From Bacillota bacterium (GTDB lineage Bacteria; Bacillota; Clostridia; Lachnospirales; Lachnospiraceae), in assembly GCA_023424995.1 (NCBI GenBank), contig JAFADH010000380.1, positions 1 to 11,757 of the forward strand: a stretch of 11,757 nt of DNA, written 5' to 3'. Positions within the stretch are counted from its first letter, which is position 1. Each line of letters opens with the position of its first letter. The notes beneath the pieces are model-generated. The model saw nothing but the letters and a program-made list of their open reading frames with translations, was not told the DNA's origin and did no database searches. Below, piece after piece: positions 1 to 6,634 of this stretch. Position numbers and translations under genes: made by a program.

Positions 1-278
1 CCTCCAACGGGACCCTGTTTAACCAGAAGTTCCATCCTTCGGCACTCAGCGGAGTGAAGGGACTGGAGAATTTCATCGCCCTGATCCGTTCCTATTTTGA
101 TCAGAAGGGAAGCCACATGCAGTTCAATGTAGTCAGCAGGGAGACCCTGCTTGATGCCCAGAAGCATCCGGAGAATTATAAAAATCTTGTGGTCCGTGTG
201 GCGGGTTACAGTGCGTTGTTTACTTCTCTGTCAAGATCCTTGCAGGAAGATATTATAGCAAGAACGGAACAGCATTAA
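1..278 (+). CDS. Glycyl radical enzyme, C-terminal part (partial at window start)
   Basis: This is the last 91 codons of a pyruvate formate-lyase-family glycyl radical enzyme; the start lies outside the window and the frame runs from base 3. The fragment holds the family's conserved NGTLFNQKFHP stretch and, near the end, the radical loop RVAGYSA, with the radical glycine codon at 204-206. It closes with a typical tail (FTSLSRSLQEDIIARTEQ). The family forms a backbone glycyl radical that starts C-C, C-N or C-O bond cleavage. The activase and shell protein that follow make this the signature enzyme of a GRM microcompartment, such as a choline trimethylamine-lyase or a 1,2-propanediol dehydratase. 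The substrate-specific residues are outside the window, so the substrate cannot be named. Confidence 0.93.
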   Translation, partial: SNGTLFNQKFHPSALSGVKGLENFIALIRSYFDQKGSHMQFNVVSRETLLDAQKHPENYKNLVVRVAGYSALFTSLSRSLQEDIIARTEQH

Positions 279-350
279 TGTGTTGTCCGTTATATTTGAA
301 GATAACCGGACAGCACCCCGGAGCAGAAGATTGCAGGTATCATTCAGACC

Positions 351-467
351 AGAGCGTGTTTGAATAATGCTTGTGCCGATCGGAATGCTCCAATTTATGC
401 GACTGTGGCGCAGAATACCGCAAAGCGGGGCGGTCAGAACGGTACAATGATTTTTTAAACACGCTCT
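351..467. repeat. Palindromic intergenic element, copy A (MITE-like)
   Basis: The element is bounded by perfect 11-bp terminal inverted repeats, AGAGCGTGTTT at 351-361 and its complement at 457-467. The symmetry continues imperfectly inward to about 28 bp per arm (5 mismatches by eye) and more weakly to about 41 bp. It fills the spacer between the glycyl radical enzyme and activase genes and ends one base before the activase ribosome binding site. A divergent copy in the opposite orientation lies at 1309-1412; exact shared blocks include 13 bp (366-378 against 1390-1402) and 11 bp (415-425 against 1347-1357). No clear target-site duplication is visible. It may be a miniature mobile element or an mRNA hairpin that affects processing. 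Confidence 0.75.
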
Positions 468-478
468 AGGAGACGATT

Positions 479-1273
479 ATGATGCAGACGGATAAAAAGC
501 CTGTTACAGGCCGGATATTTGACATACAACGGTTTTCCGTCCATGACGGTCCGGGGATTCGCACCATCATCTTCCTGAAGGGCTGCAGGCTCCGCTGCAG
601 GTGGTGCTGCAATCCCGAATCCCAGGAATATGAGATCCAGACCATGGTGATGCAGGGAAAGGCAAAGACCAGCGGAAGGGATGTCACCGTAGATGAGGTG
701 ATGGATGAGATAAAGAAGGATCTTCCCTATTACCGGAGATCCGGTGGCGGAGTTACCTTATCCGGCGGGGAAGCGCTGCTCCAGCCGGAGTTTGCGGTTG
801 AGCTCCTGAAGGCATGCAAAGAATTCGGGATCAATACGGCCATTGAGAGTACCGGGTTTGCGGACTTTGCCGTTATTGAACAGTATCTGCCCCATATTGA
901 TACCTTTCTCATGGATATTAAGCATATGGACAGCAGAAAGCATGAGGAATTCACCAGCAGGCCGAACGAGCTGATCCTGGTCAATGCAAGGAAGATTGCC
1001 CAGTCGGGAACCAATCTGATAATACGGGTCCCGGTGGTGCCCACCTTCAACCATACCAGAGAAGAAATCAAAGCAATTGCAGACTTTGCCGGATCCCTTC
1101 CGGGAGTGACGGAGCTGCATCTGCTGCCTTATCACAGGCTGGGCCAGGATAAGTATGAGGGTCTTGGAAGGACCTATGCGCTGGCACATATTGATCCGCC
1201 AGATAACGCCTGTATGAACAGGCTGCTGGATACGGTATCAGAATCCGGCCTGCACTGCCAGGTCGGCGGCTGA
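479..1273 (+). CDS. Glycyl radical enzyme activase (radical SAM)
   Basis: This 264-residue radical SAM protein installs the glycyl radical on the upstream enzyme by reductive cleavage of S-adenosylmethionine. The N-terminus carries the family signature around FSVHDGPGIRT, then the [4Fe-4S] cysteines C36, C40 and C43 in CX3CX2C. The SAM-binding SGGE motif is at residues 95-98, and DIKHMD and LLPYHRLG follow further on. Only about 50 residues separate the cluster from SGGE, so the ferredoxin-like insertion with extra cysteine clusters found in CutD and similar activases is absent; the length fits a PFL-AE-like form. The start is ATG 479, with AGGAG at 468-472; ATG 482 is an equally possible start. 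It is the middle gene of a microcompartment operon, with repeat elements on both sides. Confidence 0.93.
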   Translation: MMQTDKKPVTGRIFDIQRFSVHDGPGIRTIIFLKGCRLRCRWCCNPESQEYEIQTMVMQGKAKTSGRDVTVDEVMDEIKKDLPYYRRSGGGVTLSGGEALLQPEFAVELLKACKEFGINTAIESTGFADFAVIEQYLPHIDTFLMDIKHMDSRKHEEFTSRPNELILVNARKIAQSGTNLIIRVPVVPTFNHTREEIKAIADFAGSLPGVTELHLLPYHRLGQDKYEGLGRTYALAHIDPPDNACMNRLLDTVSESGLHCQVGG

Positions 1274-1308
1274 CGGTCCTATGCCGGGAACTCATAAATG
1301 AACGGCTC

Positions 1309-1412
1309 AGAGTGCTTGTGAAAATCATCATACCCTTCTGAATGCACTTTGCGGTATACTGTGCCTCCCACAAAGCGGAGCATCCGGCCCGGCACAAGCA
1401 TTTTTTAGACAT
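1309..1412. repeat. Palindromic intergenic element, copy B (inverted, diverged)
   Basis: This is the second copy of the element at 351-467, in reverse orientation, between the activase and shell-protein genes. Read forward it aligns over nearly its full length with the reverse complement of copy A. The best blocks are 1347-1357 (CTTTGCGGTAT) and 1390-1402 (CGGCACAAGCATT), with GGAGCAT between them. It is about 13 bases shorter, its terminal inverted repeats are degraded, and it can still fold on itself. The divergence suggests an old insertion or a structural role retained in the mRNA. Confidence 0.65.
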
Positions 1413-1447
1413 ACCGGCGCCGGAACCATATAATAAGGAGTGATAAT

Positions 1448-1825
1448 ATGGATTTATATAATGTGCCTCAAAATGAAAACAAAATGAGAATCATTCAGGA
1501 AATGGTTCCCGGCAAGCAGGTCACCATCGCCCATGTGATCGCAAATCCGGACGAAGTATTGTATAAAAAATTAGGGATGGAGCAGGAAGGGGATTATCAG
1601 CGGGCCGCCATCGGAATTCTCACGGTCACTCCCAGTGAAACAGCCATCATCGCAAGCGATATTGCCATGAAGGCGGCCGGTGTGGAGCTTGGCTTCGTGG
1701 ACCGCTTCAGCGGTACCGTCATAGTGACCGGAACAGTGTCCCAGGTAGAAGCGGCTCTTCGGGCTGTGCTTGAATATTCGGAGCAGAAGCTGGGATTTAC
1801 GGTATGCGGCATTACAAAGACCTGA
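1448..1825 (+). CDS. Bacterial microcompartment shell protein, EutS/PduU/CutR family
   Basis: A 125-residue BMC-domain protein. The N-terminal part (about residues 13-32, RIIQEMVPGKQVTIAHVIAN) matches the segment that forms the small beta-barrel in EutS and PduU. The remainder is a circularly permuted BMC domain with AIGILTVTPSETAIIASDIA and GFVDRFSGTVIVTG. Proteins of this family form hexameric tiles of the polyhedral shell that encloses the signature enzyme and its volatile aldehyde intermediate. It is about 10-15 residues longer than typical EutS, with the extra residues at the N-terminus. AAGGAG at 1435-1440, 7 bases from ATG, supports the start. It is the last gene of the operon and is followed by a strong terminator, which fits its role as a minor shell component. 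Confidence 0.93.
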   Translation: MDLYNVPQNENKMRIIQEMVPGKQVTIAHVIANPDEVLYKKLGMEQEGDYQRAAIGILTVTPSETAIIASDIAMKAAGVELGFVDRFSGTVIVTGTVSQVEAALRAVLEYSEQKLGFTVCGITKT

Positions 1826-1853
1826 AAAAGACAATTTGAATAGCTATTCCAAT

Positions 1854-1908
1854 AACCGGCCTGCCCATAGACAGTTTATATGGGCAGGCCGGTTTGAATA
1901 TTTTATAT
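1854..1908 (+). terminator. Strong stem-loop terminator of the microcompartment operon
   Basis: A perfect 16-bp GC-rich stem (1854-1869 paired with 1879-1894) with a 9-base loop lies 28 bases after the shell-protein stop codon. The tail is AT-rich (TGAATATTTTATAT) but not an unbroken T run. It separates the microcompartment operon from the two-component operon. Confidence 0.85.
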
Positions 1909-1944
1909 CATAAGAGACTAAGTTCCCATGGGTAAAAATCAAAT

Positions 1945-1973
1945 TTGAATAAATTGGGTCTATGCACTATAAT
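1945..1973 (+). promoter_or_regulatory. Sigma-A promoter of the two-component operon
   Basis: TTGAAT (1945-1950) is separated by 17 bases from a consensus TATAAT (1968-1973). Transcription should start near 1980, giving a leader of about 60 bases before the response regulator. The promoter lies just after the upstream terminator, so the pair is expressed independently of the microcompartment operon. Confidence 0.8.
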
Positions 1974-2041
1974 AAAGAAAAAGGGCCGGAGGCGGCTTAC
2001 GGGGAAAAGCCAAAGGCATAGGACGATTGGGGTTGAAGATT

Positions 2042-3616
2042 ATGGCCAGGGCATTACTGGTAGAGGATGAAGGGATCACCCGCAAGGGGTTATTAAAGCA
2101 TATCTTGTGGTCGGAGCTTGGGATCCATGAGATTCTCAGTGCCGAGGATGGGGAGACGGCACTGGATATGAGCGTGGATTATAAACCCGATATTATCATC
2201 TCCGATATAAAAATGCGGGAGATTGACGGGATTGAGATGTGCCGCCGGTTAAAGGAGCGTCTGCCGGACTGCCAGATTATCTTTATCAGCAGCTATGCCC
2301 AGAAGGAATATTTCAAGGCGGCAATCAAGCTGGAAGCCGTTCAATATATCGAGAAGCCCATCGACCTGGAGGAACTGTCCGCCGCTGTTAAAAAGGCGGT
2401 AGAGCGGTATAATAATATCTGTGCACAACGTTCCATGCAGATCGAATTTGAAAAAAGCGTGGACCATATAAAAAATGAAACCTTTCTGTCACTGTTGCGG
2501 GACAGAAATACCGGCGGTGACACGGATGCAATCTTTCGGATCGCCGGGCTTTGGAACGACCGATGCAGGAATTTCTGTGTCTGCATCATCCAGTGGGCCG
2601 ATATTCAGGATAAGCCTGAGGACGCAGTCCGGTGGTACCGAAGTGCTGCAGGACTGGAGGAGGAAGAGCCGGGAATCCATGTACATACGGACTTTTGGGA
2701 TAATTCTTCCATGCTTCTCTACCTTGCGGCGGAGGGGATGGAATTATCGGAGGAAGGCCGGCTGTTTGGCGCCATGAAGGCTCTGGCGAAGCGTCAGGGG
2801 AAGGATAATGTGCATTTTCTCGCCATGGGGAAGCTTTATACCGACATCAGGGATCTTGCCTGCTCCTATCAGTCGGCACTGCATGCGCTGCGCTGTATAT
2901 CCTTTCTGGGATACGGCTCCTTTGCCGCCCCGGGGGAGGCTTTCTTTGAATGGGAGAAGGATCTGGGCCAGGAGGAAGAGCTGTCCCTCAGAAAAGCGAT
3001 TCAAAAGAAGGATCTGCAGGCCGCGGAGCAGGTGATCGGTCAGATATTTGATGCCTTTATCAGGGAGCGTGCCGCTTTGAATTGTGTGGTAAGGAACACC
3101 TGCCTGATGATCTATAATTATATCAGGGAAGCGGAGAAGACTAATCTTACCCAGGGCTCCAAAAGCAATATTACGAGGGCCGGATACCCGTATATCCTGG
3201 AGCAGGCCCTGACCCTCGGGGAAATAAGGGACATGCTGCTGGGCTATGTGCGGGAGCTGCTCGGACAGCAGAGCACGGAAGCATATGGGGGAAATGCCTC
3301 CGTCAGGCAGGTCATTGCATATATGCACAGGCACTACCCGGAAAAGGGTCTCGGCATCAACCGCATGGCGGAAGAAGTATTTCTGGCTCCCACTTATCTG
3401 TCCAGCCTGTTCAAGCAGACCACGGGAATGACAATAAACCAGTATCTTACGAAATTACGGATGGAATATGCCAAGTCACTGCTGCCGGATCCAAAGCTGA
3501 AGCTGTATCAGGTCGCCGACATGGTAGGGTATGAGGACGCGGCATATTTTGCCCGCATATTTAAAAACCAGACCGGGATGACGCCCATAGAGTATAAGGA
3601 GAAGAATATTCTGTGA
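2042..3616 (+). CDS. AraC-type response regulator (YesN-like)
   Basis: This 524-residue protein has an N-terminal receiver domain (about 1-125) and a C-terminal AraC-type double helix-turn-helix (about 420-520). Receiver residues are all present: acidic pair E8/D9, phospho-acceptor D55 in ISDIKM, S83/S84, and K105 in EKPID. The 260-residue middle part has no motif I recognise, as is usual for YesN proteins. The AraC part shows the expected LAPTYLSSLFKQTTG and YEDAAYFARIFKNQTGMTP helices. ATG 2042 is chosen because it gives the normal receiver start MARALLVEDE; TTG 2027 and TTG 2033 are in frame and possible. The gene overlaps the kinase gene by 4 bp. It should bind DNA when phosphorylated by that kinase. 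Its targets are unknown, but the adjacent microcompartment operon is the obvious candidate. Confidence 0.93.
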   Translation: MARALLVEDEGITRKGLLKHILWSELGIHEILSAEDGETALDMSVDYKPDIIISDIKMREIDGIEMCRRLKERLPDCQIIFISSYAQKEYFKAAIKLEAVQYIEKPIDLEELSAAVKKAVERYNNICAQRSMQIEFEKSVDHIKNETFLSLLRDRNTGGDTDAIFRIAGLWNDRCRNFCVCIIQWADIQDKPEDAVRWYRSAAGLEEEEPGIHVHTDFWDNSSMLLYLAAEGMELSEEGRLFGAMKALAKRQGKDNVHFLAMGKLYTDIRDLACSYQSALHALRCISFLGYGSFAAPGEAFFEWEKDLGQEEELSLRKAIQKKDLQAAEQVIGQIFDAFIRERAALNCVVRNTCLMIYNYIREAEKTNLTQGSKSNITRAGYPYILEQALTLGEIRDMLLGYVRELLGQQSTEAYGGNASVRQVIAYMHRHYPEKGLGINRMAEEVFLAPTYLSSLFKQTTGMTINQYLTKLRMEYAKSLLPDPKLKLYQVADMVGYEDAAYFARIFKNQTGMTPIEYKEKNIL

Positions 3617-5436
3617 AACGATCAAAGATAATAATTGTCCATTGGTTTTCCCATAGAAGCATCCGTACGAAGATGTCCATCACTTTTTCCATTCCGTTAT
3701 TGGCCATAGCCCTGCTTCTGTCCTTTATCAGCTATAATATTATCGCGGACCGGTATGCCAGGCAGATCCTGTATTCCGCGGACCAGTCCTTTGAACAGGC
3801 AGTCTCATATCTGAATAATCATGTACAGAATATGAATTACGTACAGCTTCTGCTGGGGACCAACAAGCAGCTCCAGAAGGTATTCAGCGACGGTATATTC
3901 AAGCAAAGTGAACAGGCGCAGCAATACCGGGAATACTGGAGGCTGGACGATATCATCGTATCTATCGACCTGTCCAACGGCTTGTATAACTGCGCTTTAT
4001 ATGTACCGGATGATATGATTTATTCAAAAAACAATTATCATTTTTTCCCGCTGTCGGAGCTGCCGGATCATATTGACTGGAAACGGTATTCCGCCAATAT
4101 GGGAGGGGATCTTTATTTCTCCGATGTCCAGGCGGTGCAGCTGAGCAATCCCAATAAGCTTGAGAAGCAGGTGGCGCTGCTTCGGATGGTCTATGAGGAG
4201 GACGGTATCCAGTGCATAGCAAGAGTCAGTGTGGCGGTTGATGAGCTGGAGAGAATACTGTATAATTCGGACATTACCGGAAAAGGCTTCAGCTACCTGA
4301 TCAATAACAGGGATAATATCATCGCCTCGTCAAAGCCCATGGATGAAAAATATACCCGCATGTCGGAGGAGAATAAAGTAACCATGCAGGGAAGCGCCGG
4401 CTGGACGGACCTGTATTACGACGGAATCGGGGATTACATCGTAAGGAGGCAGACAATCAGTGATGCCGACTGGACCCTTGTCAGCATGATTGAAAAGGGT
4501 GATTTTTATTATGAACGCAATGTTGTGCTGCTGGTGTTTGCCGTATTTATCATGCTGATGTTCCCGGCCATCATTCTGCTGTCCTATGGCCTGGCACGGT
4601 ATTATACAAGGCGCCTTACCCGTCTCAGCAACCAGATGATGCAGGTACAAAACGGCGATTGGAATCTGATGGATGAAGCGGAGGAGTCGGGAGATGAAAT
4701 CGGAAGATTATTCGAGCAGTTTAAATATATGACCGGGGAGCTCCGGGTTCTGATGCTGAATCAATACCGGCTGGGTAAAAGTGTCAAGTCTGCGGAGCTC
4801 AGGGCGCTGCAGGCACAGATAAATCCGCATTTTCTTTATAACACGCTGGATTTGATCAATTGGGAAGCCAGGGACCATGGAGCGAAGGAAATTGTCACCA
4901 TTGTCCAAAATCTTGCAAAATTCTACCGGCTCAGCCTGAATAAGGGCAGACAGATCGTAAAAATCGCCGATGAGATAGAGCATGTTATGTCCTATATCCG
5001 GATAGAGAATTATCATTTTGAGAATGCGATCTTTCTTTCGGTGGAGCATGAGGAAGGCATATTGGAGCTGGGCTGCATCAATATCCTGCTGCAGCCCTTT
5101 GTGGAGAACGCCGTCATGCATGGCATCGCAAAGAACAAGGCAATTAAAGAGTGCCATATAACCATTGATATCCGAAGAGAGGACCAGGAGGTCATATTCC
5201 GGATCACGGATGACGGAAGCGGAATGACACAGGAGGAGCTGGAGCAGATCTTCCGGCAGAATACCTATAAATCCACACACGGCTATGGAGCGCAGAACAT
5301 CAATTTCCGTATTAAGCTGTTCTATGGAGAGCAGTATGGTGTCTCCTACCAAAGCGGACCCGGGAAGGGTACCTGTGTAACAATCCGCATTCCGGCCCTG
5401 ACGGTGGAAGAAGCGGAGCAGATGGATACAAGATAA
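3613..5436 (+). CDS. Sensor histidine kinase, YesM-like
   Basis: This 607-residue membrane kinase starts at GTG 3613, overlapping the regulator's stop; AAGGAG at 3596-3601 serves as ribosome binding site. TM1 is about residues 22-44, an extracytoplasmic sensor of about 260 residues (Cache-like by architecture) follows, and TM2 is about 304-326. A HAMP linker runs to about 380. The His_kinase domain has the phospho-acceptor H406 in QINPHFLYNTL, and the ATPase domain has N499 in PFVENAVMHG, D533-D534-G-S-G537, and a C-terminal GPGKGT loop. It should autophosphorylate on sensing an extracellular ligand and pass the phosphate to the regulator. Members of this family usually lie beside sugar transporters. 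Here no transporter is adjacent, so the signal may be a microcompartment substrate. Confidence 0.93.
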   Translation: MKRSKIIIVHWFSHRSIRTKMSITFSIPLLAIALLLSFISYNIIADRYARQILYSADQSFEQAVSYLNNHVQNMNYVQLLLGTNKQLQKVFSDGIFKQSEQAQQYREYWRLDDIIVSIDLSNGLYNCALYVPDDMIYSKNNYHFFPLSELPDHIDWKRYSANMGGDLYFSDVQAVQLSNPNKLEKQVALLRMVYEEDGIQCIARVSVAVDELERILYNSDITGKGFSYLINNRDNIIASSKPMDEKYTRMSEENKVTMQGSAGWTDLYYDGIGDYIVRRQTISDADWTLVSMIEKGDFYYERNVVLLVFAVFIMLMFPAIILLSYGLARYYTRRLTRLSNQMMQVQNGDWNLMDEAEESGDEIGRLFEQFKYMTGELRVLMLNQYRLGKSVKSAELRALQAQINPHFLYNTLDLINWEARDHGAKEIVTIVQNLAKFYRLSLNKGRQIVKIADEIEHVMSYIRIENYHFENAIFLSVEHEEGILELGCINILLQPFVENAVMHGIAKNKAIKECHITIDIRREDQEVIFRITDDGSGMTQEELEQIFRQNTYKSTHGYGAQNINFRIKLFYGEQYGVSYQSGPGKGTCVTIRIPALTVEEAEQMDTR

Positions 5437-5517
5437 GCAGCTCCAATTCGATCTGTCCTGCTTGAAATAAGGTGATTGTGCGGAACCTTGGGCGGGAATA
5501 TTATAAGAAAATACTAC

Positions 5518-5563
5518 TTGACTTTGACGTCGCGTCGCACTTTATACTAATACCGAAAGGTGG
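5518..5563 (+). promoter_or_regulatory. MerR-type promoter with operator dyad and intact RBS
   Basis: TTGACT (5518-5523) and TATACT (5543-5548) are separated by 19 bases, the over-long spacing typical of MerR-regulated promoters. The spacer holds the dyad GACG-TCG-CGTC (5526-5536). A strong ribosome binding site, AAAGGTGG (5556-5563), sits 8 bases before the ATG of the truncated MerR gene. The spacing and dyad point to autoregulation by a MerR protein that is no longer intact here. Confidence 0.75.
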
Positions 5564-5571
5564 TGCCGAAC

Positions 5572-5640
5572 ATGAATTTAATGACTATAACCGAAATATC
5601 AAGAAGCTTCAATATCTCAACCCGGACGCTCCGGTATTAA
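5572..5640 (+). pseudogene. Truncated MerR-family regulator (22 codons)
   Basis: From ATG 5572 the frame reads MNLMTITEISRS, then FNISTRTLRY, and stops at TAA 5638-5640. This is the start of a MerR winged-helix domain; intact relatives continue with YYE..GL and run to about 120-280 residues. Nothing in the next 300 bases resumes the protein convincingly in any frame, so most of the gene seems deleted. Promoter, dyad and ribosome binding site are well preserved, which suggests recent loss. A 63-codon frame that overlaps it (5472-5663) is a shadow of this remnant and has no family resemblance. Confidence 0.7.
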
Positions 5641-5937
5641 GATGGCGATATAATAGCGTCTGAAAACTGAAATGAACCGTTTGAACAGAAAGCTTTTCTA
5701 AGATAGGTAAAGCTGAAAAATTCACAACCCGCCAGAAGCCATCCTGGGAGAAACCGCCTTCCGCCGTAAGAAGACGGTGAATGTGAGGATCCAATTCCAG
5801 AGGGCTCCCAAGGTATGAAGAACACAGACAAAGCCAGAAACAAAATTTTTACTTTTGTTCATCCTGTATTTTATAACTGGTACTGTTGATTACCTGTTTA
5901 ATTAGCTGCAGAGACATCTGCACCGGAATATATTCTG
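5641..5937. other. About 300 bases without a recognisable gene
   Basis: I see no coding segment with a family resemblance on either strand. A 6-bp stem with a tetraloop (TGCAGA 5907-5912, TCTGCA 5917-5922) and an A/T-rich stem (ACAAAA...TTTTGT near 5845-5865) lie downstream of the minus-strand DtxR-family gene and could help end its transcript, but neither has a convincing T tract. The stretch may be scar sequence from the deletion that removed the MerR gene. Confidence 0.45.
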
Positions 5938-6309
5938 CTAAAACATCGCACCATTAATATGCCTGCGAATAGCTTCAAAGCTGACCTCGCTTAGATCATG
6001 CTCGACCTTGCAGGCGTCTCTGCGGGCATTTTCCTCGTCTACGCCCAAAGCCATCAACGCACTCGTAAGGAGTTTGTGCCGTTCATAGATCCGGGACGCG
6101 ATTTCCATTCCCTCTGAGGTCAGCGTAATCTGGCTGTCTTTATCCATAGTGAGATATCCGTTTTCTCTGAGACGCTTAACCGCGAATGACACGCTCGGTT
6201 TTTTTACACCCAACTCTTTCGCAATATCAACGGAACGGATATATCCGTGCTTTTCCTTCATAATCAGCATTGCCTCAAGATAATCCTCGGCGGATTTTCG
6301 GATTTCCAT
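5938..6309 (-). CDS. DtxR/MntR-family metal-dependent repressor, two-domain form
   Basis: A 123-residue protein with an N-terminal winged helix (about 1-65) and a C-terminal dimerisation and metal-binding domain; there is no SH3-like third domain. Expected metal ligands align by eye with the family: D9 and E12 in EDYLEAM, H78 in YERHKLL, then C100, E103 and H104 in DACKVEHDLSE. MntR has Glu where C100 stands, whereas DtxR and IdeR have Cys (CRWEH), so iron is the more likely co-repressor. The start is ATG at 6309, with a perfect AAGGAGG at 6317-6323. It faces the uptake genes divergently and is the natural candidate for binding the GTTAG operators repeated at their promoters and half-present at its own. 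Confidence 0.9.
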   Translation of the reverse strand: MEIRKSAEDYLEAMLIMKEKHGYIRSVDIAKELGVKKPSVSFAVKRLRENGYLTMDKDSQITLTSEGMEIASRIYERHKLLTSALMALGVDEENARRDACKVEHDLSEVSFEAIRRHINGAMF

Positions 6310-6329
6310 TTCAACACCTCCTTATCAAG

Positions 6330-6344
6330 TGTATATATTATACA
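6330..6344. promoter_or_regulatory. 15-bp perfect dyad upstream of the DtxR-family gene
   Basis: TGTATA-TAT-TATACA is perfectly symmetric and lies 21 bases before the start codon. It contains a minus-strand TATAAT (6342-6337) but no matching -35 box, so it may be a second weak promoter, an operator or chance symmetry in AT-rich DNA. Confidence 0.35.
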
Positions 6345-6450
6345 TTGTTTTCTTTTTGCCGCCCGAATTCAAGCTGTAAGGCTTAATTTATTAGCGGCTG
6401 TTCTTTGGAAAAGCAGCCTCTTACGAGCTTTTCATAATGCTTTATTACAA

Positions 6451-6487
6451 CTAACTTGATCATACTTCTTATTTTCTTTCGTGTCAA
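6451..6487 (-). promoter_or_regulatory. Promoter of the DtxR-family gene with an operator half-site
   Basis: Read on the minus strand, TTGACA (6487-6482) is separated by 17 bases from TATGAT (6464-6459), a strong sigma-A promoter. Two bases later comes AGTTAG (6456-6451), the same hexamer that follows the -10 box at the facing regulator promoters; the second half of the operator is not conserved here. Transcription would start near 6452, leaving a leader of about 140 bases with a possible GGCTG/CAGCC hairpin. Confidence 0.7.
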
Positions 6488-6559
6488 TGCCGGGTATGAA
6501 ACCGCTTCTTAGCATAGATAATTAAAACCAGTCGATCCGATAATAGCACTTTACCATAG

Positions 6560-6609
6560 TGTACAGAATAGATTTTCTATGGTACAATTTGAGTTAGCTG
6601 ATACTAACT
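6560..6609 (+). promoter_or_regulatory. Promoter and operator of the first AraC-lipoprotein ORF
   Basis: TGTACA (6560-6565), a 17-base spacer and TACAAT (6583-6588) form the promoter. Three bases later lies a perfect dyad AGTTAG-CTGATA-CTAACT (6592-6609) covering the start site, a typical repressor position. An outer symmetric pair, CTATGGTA (6577-6584) and TACCATAG (6618-6625), surrounds it, and another TACCATAG lies at 6552-6559. The second ORF has the same nested arrangement. Confidence 0.75.
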
Positions 6610-6634
6610 AACAAATTTACCATAGAGGTGTGCT

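Noticed and set aside
54..278. A separate 74-residue gene starting at GTG 54
   Set aside because: It is the in-frame end of the glycyl radical enzyme, whose frame is open from base 3 and already shows family motifs before position 54.
2027..2041. TTG 2027 as the response regulator start
   Set aside because: It would add MGLKI in front of the normal receiver start; ATG 2042 gives the standard spacing to the acidic pair. It remains possible but is less likely.
5472..5663. A 63-codon plus-strand ORF
   Set aside because: It runs across the MerR promoter and stub in a different frame and has no resemblance to a family.
6324..6452. Riboswitch in the leader of the DtxR-family gene
   Set aside because: A GGCTG/CAGCC hairpin is present, but I cannot match the leader to the conserved core of a known metal riboswitch.
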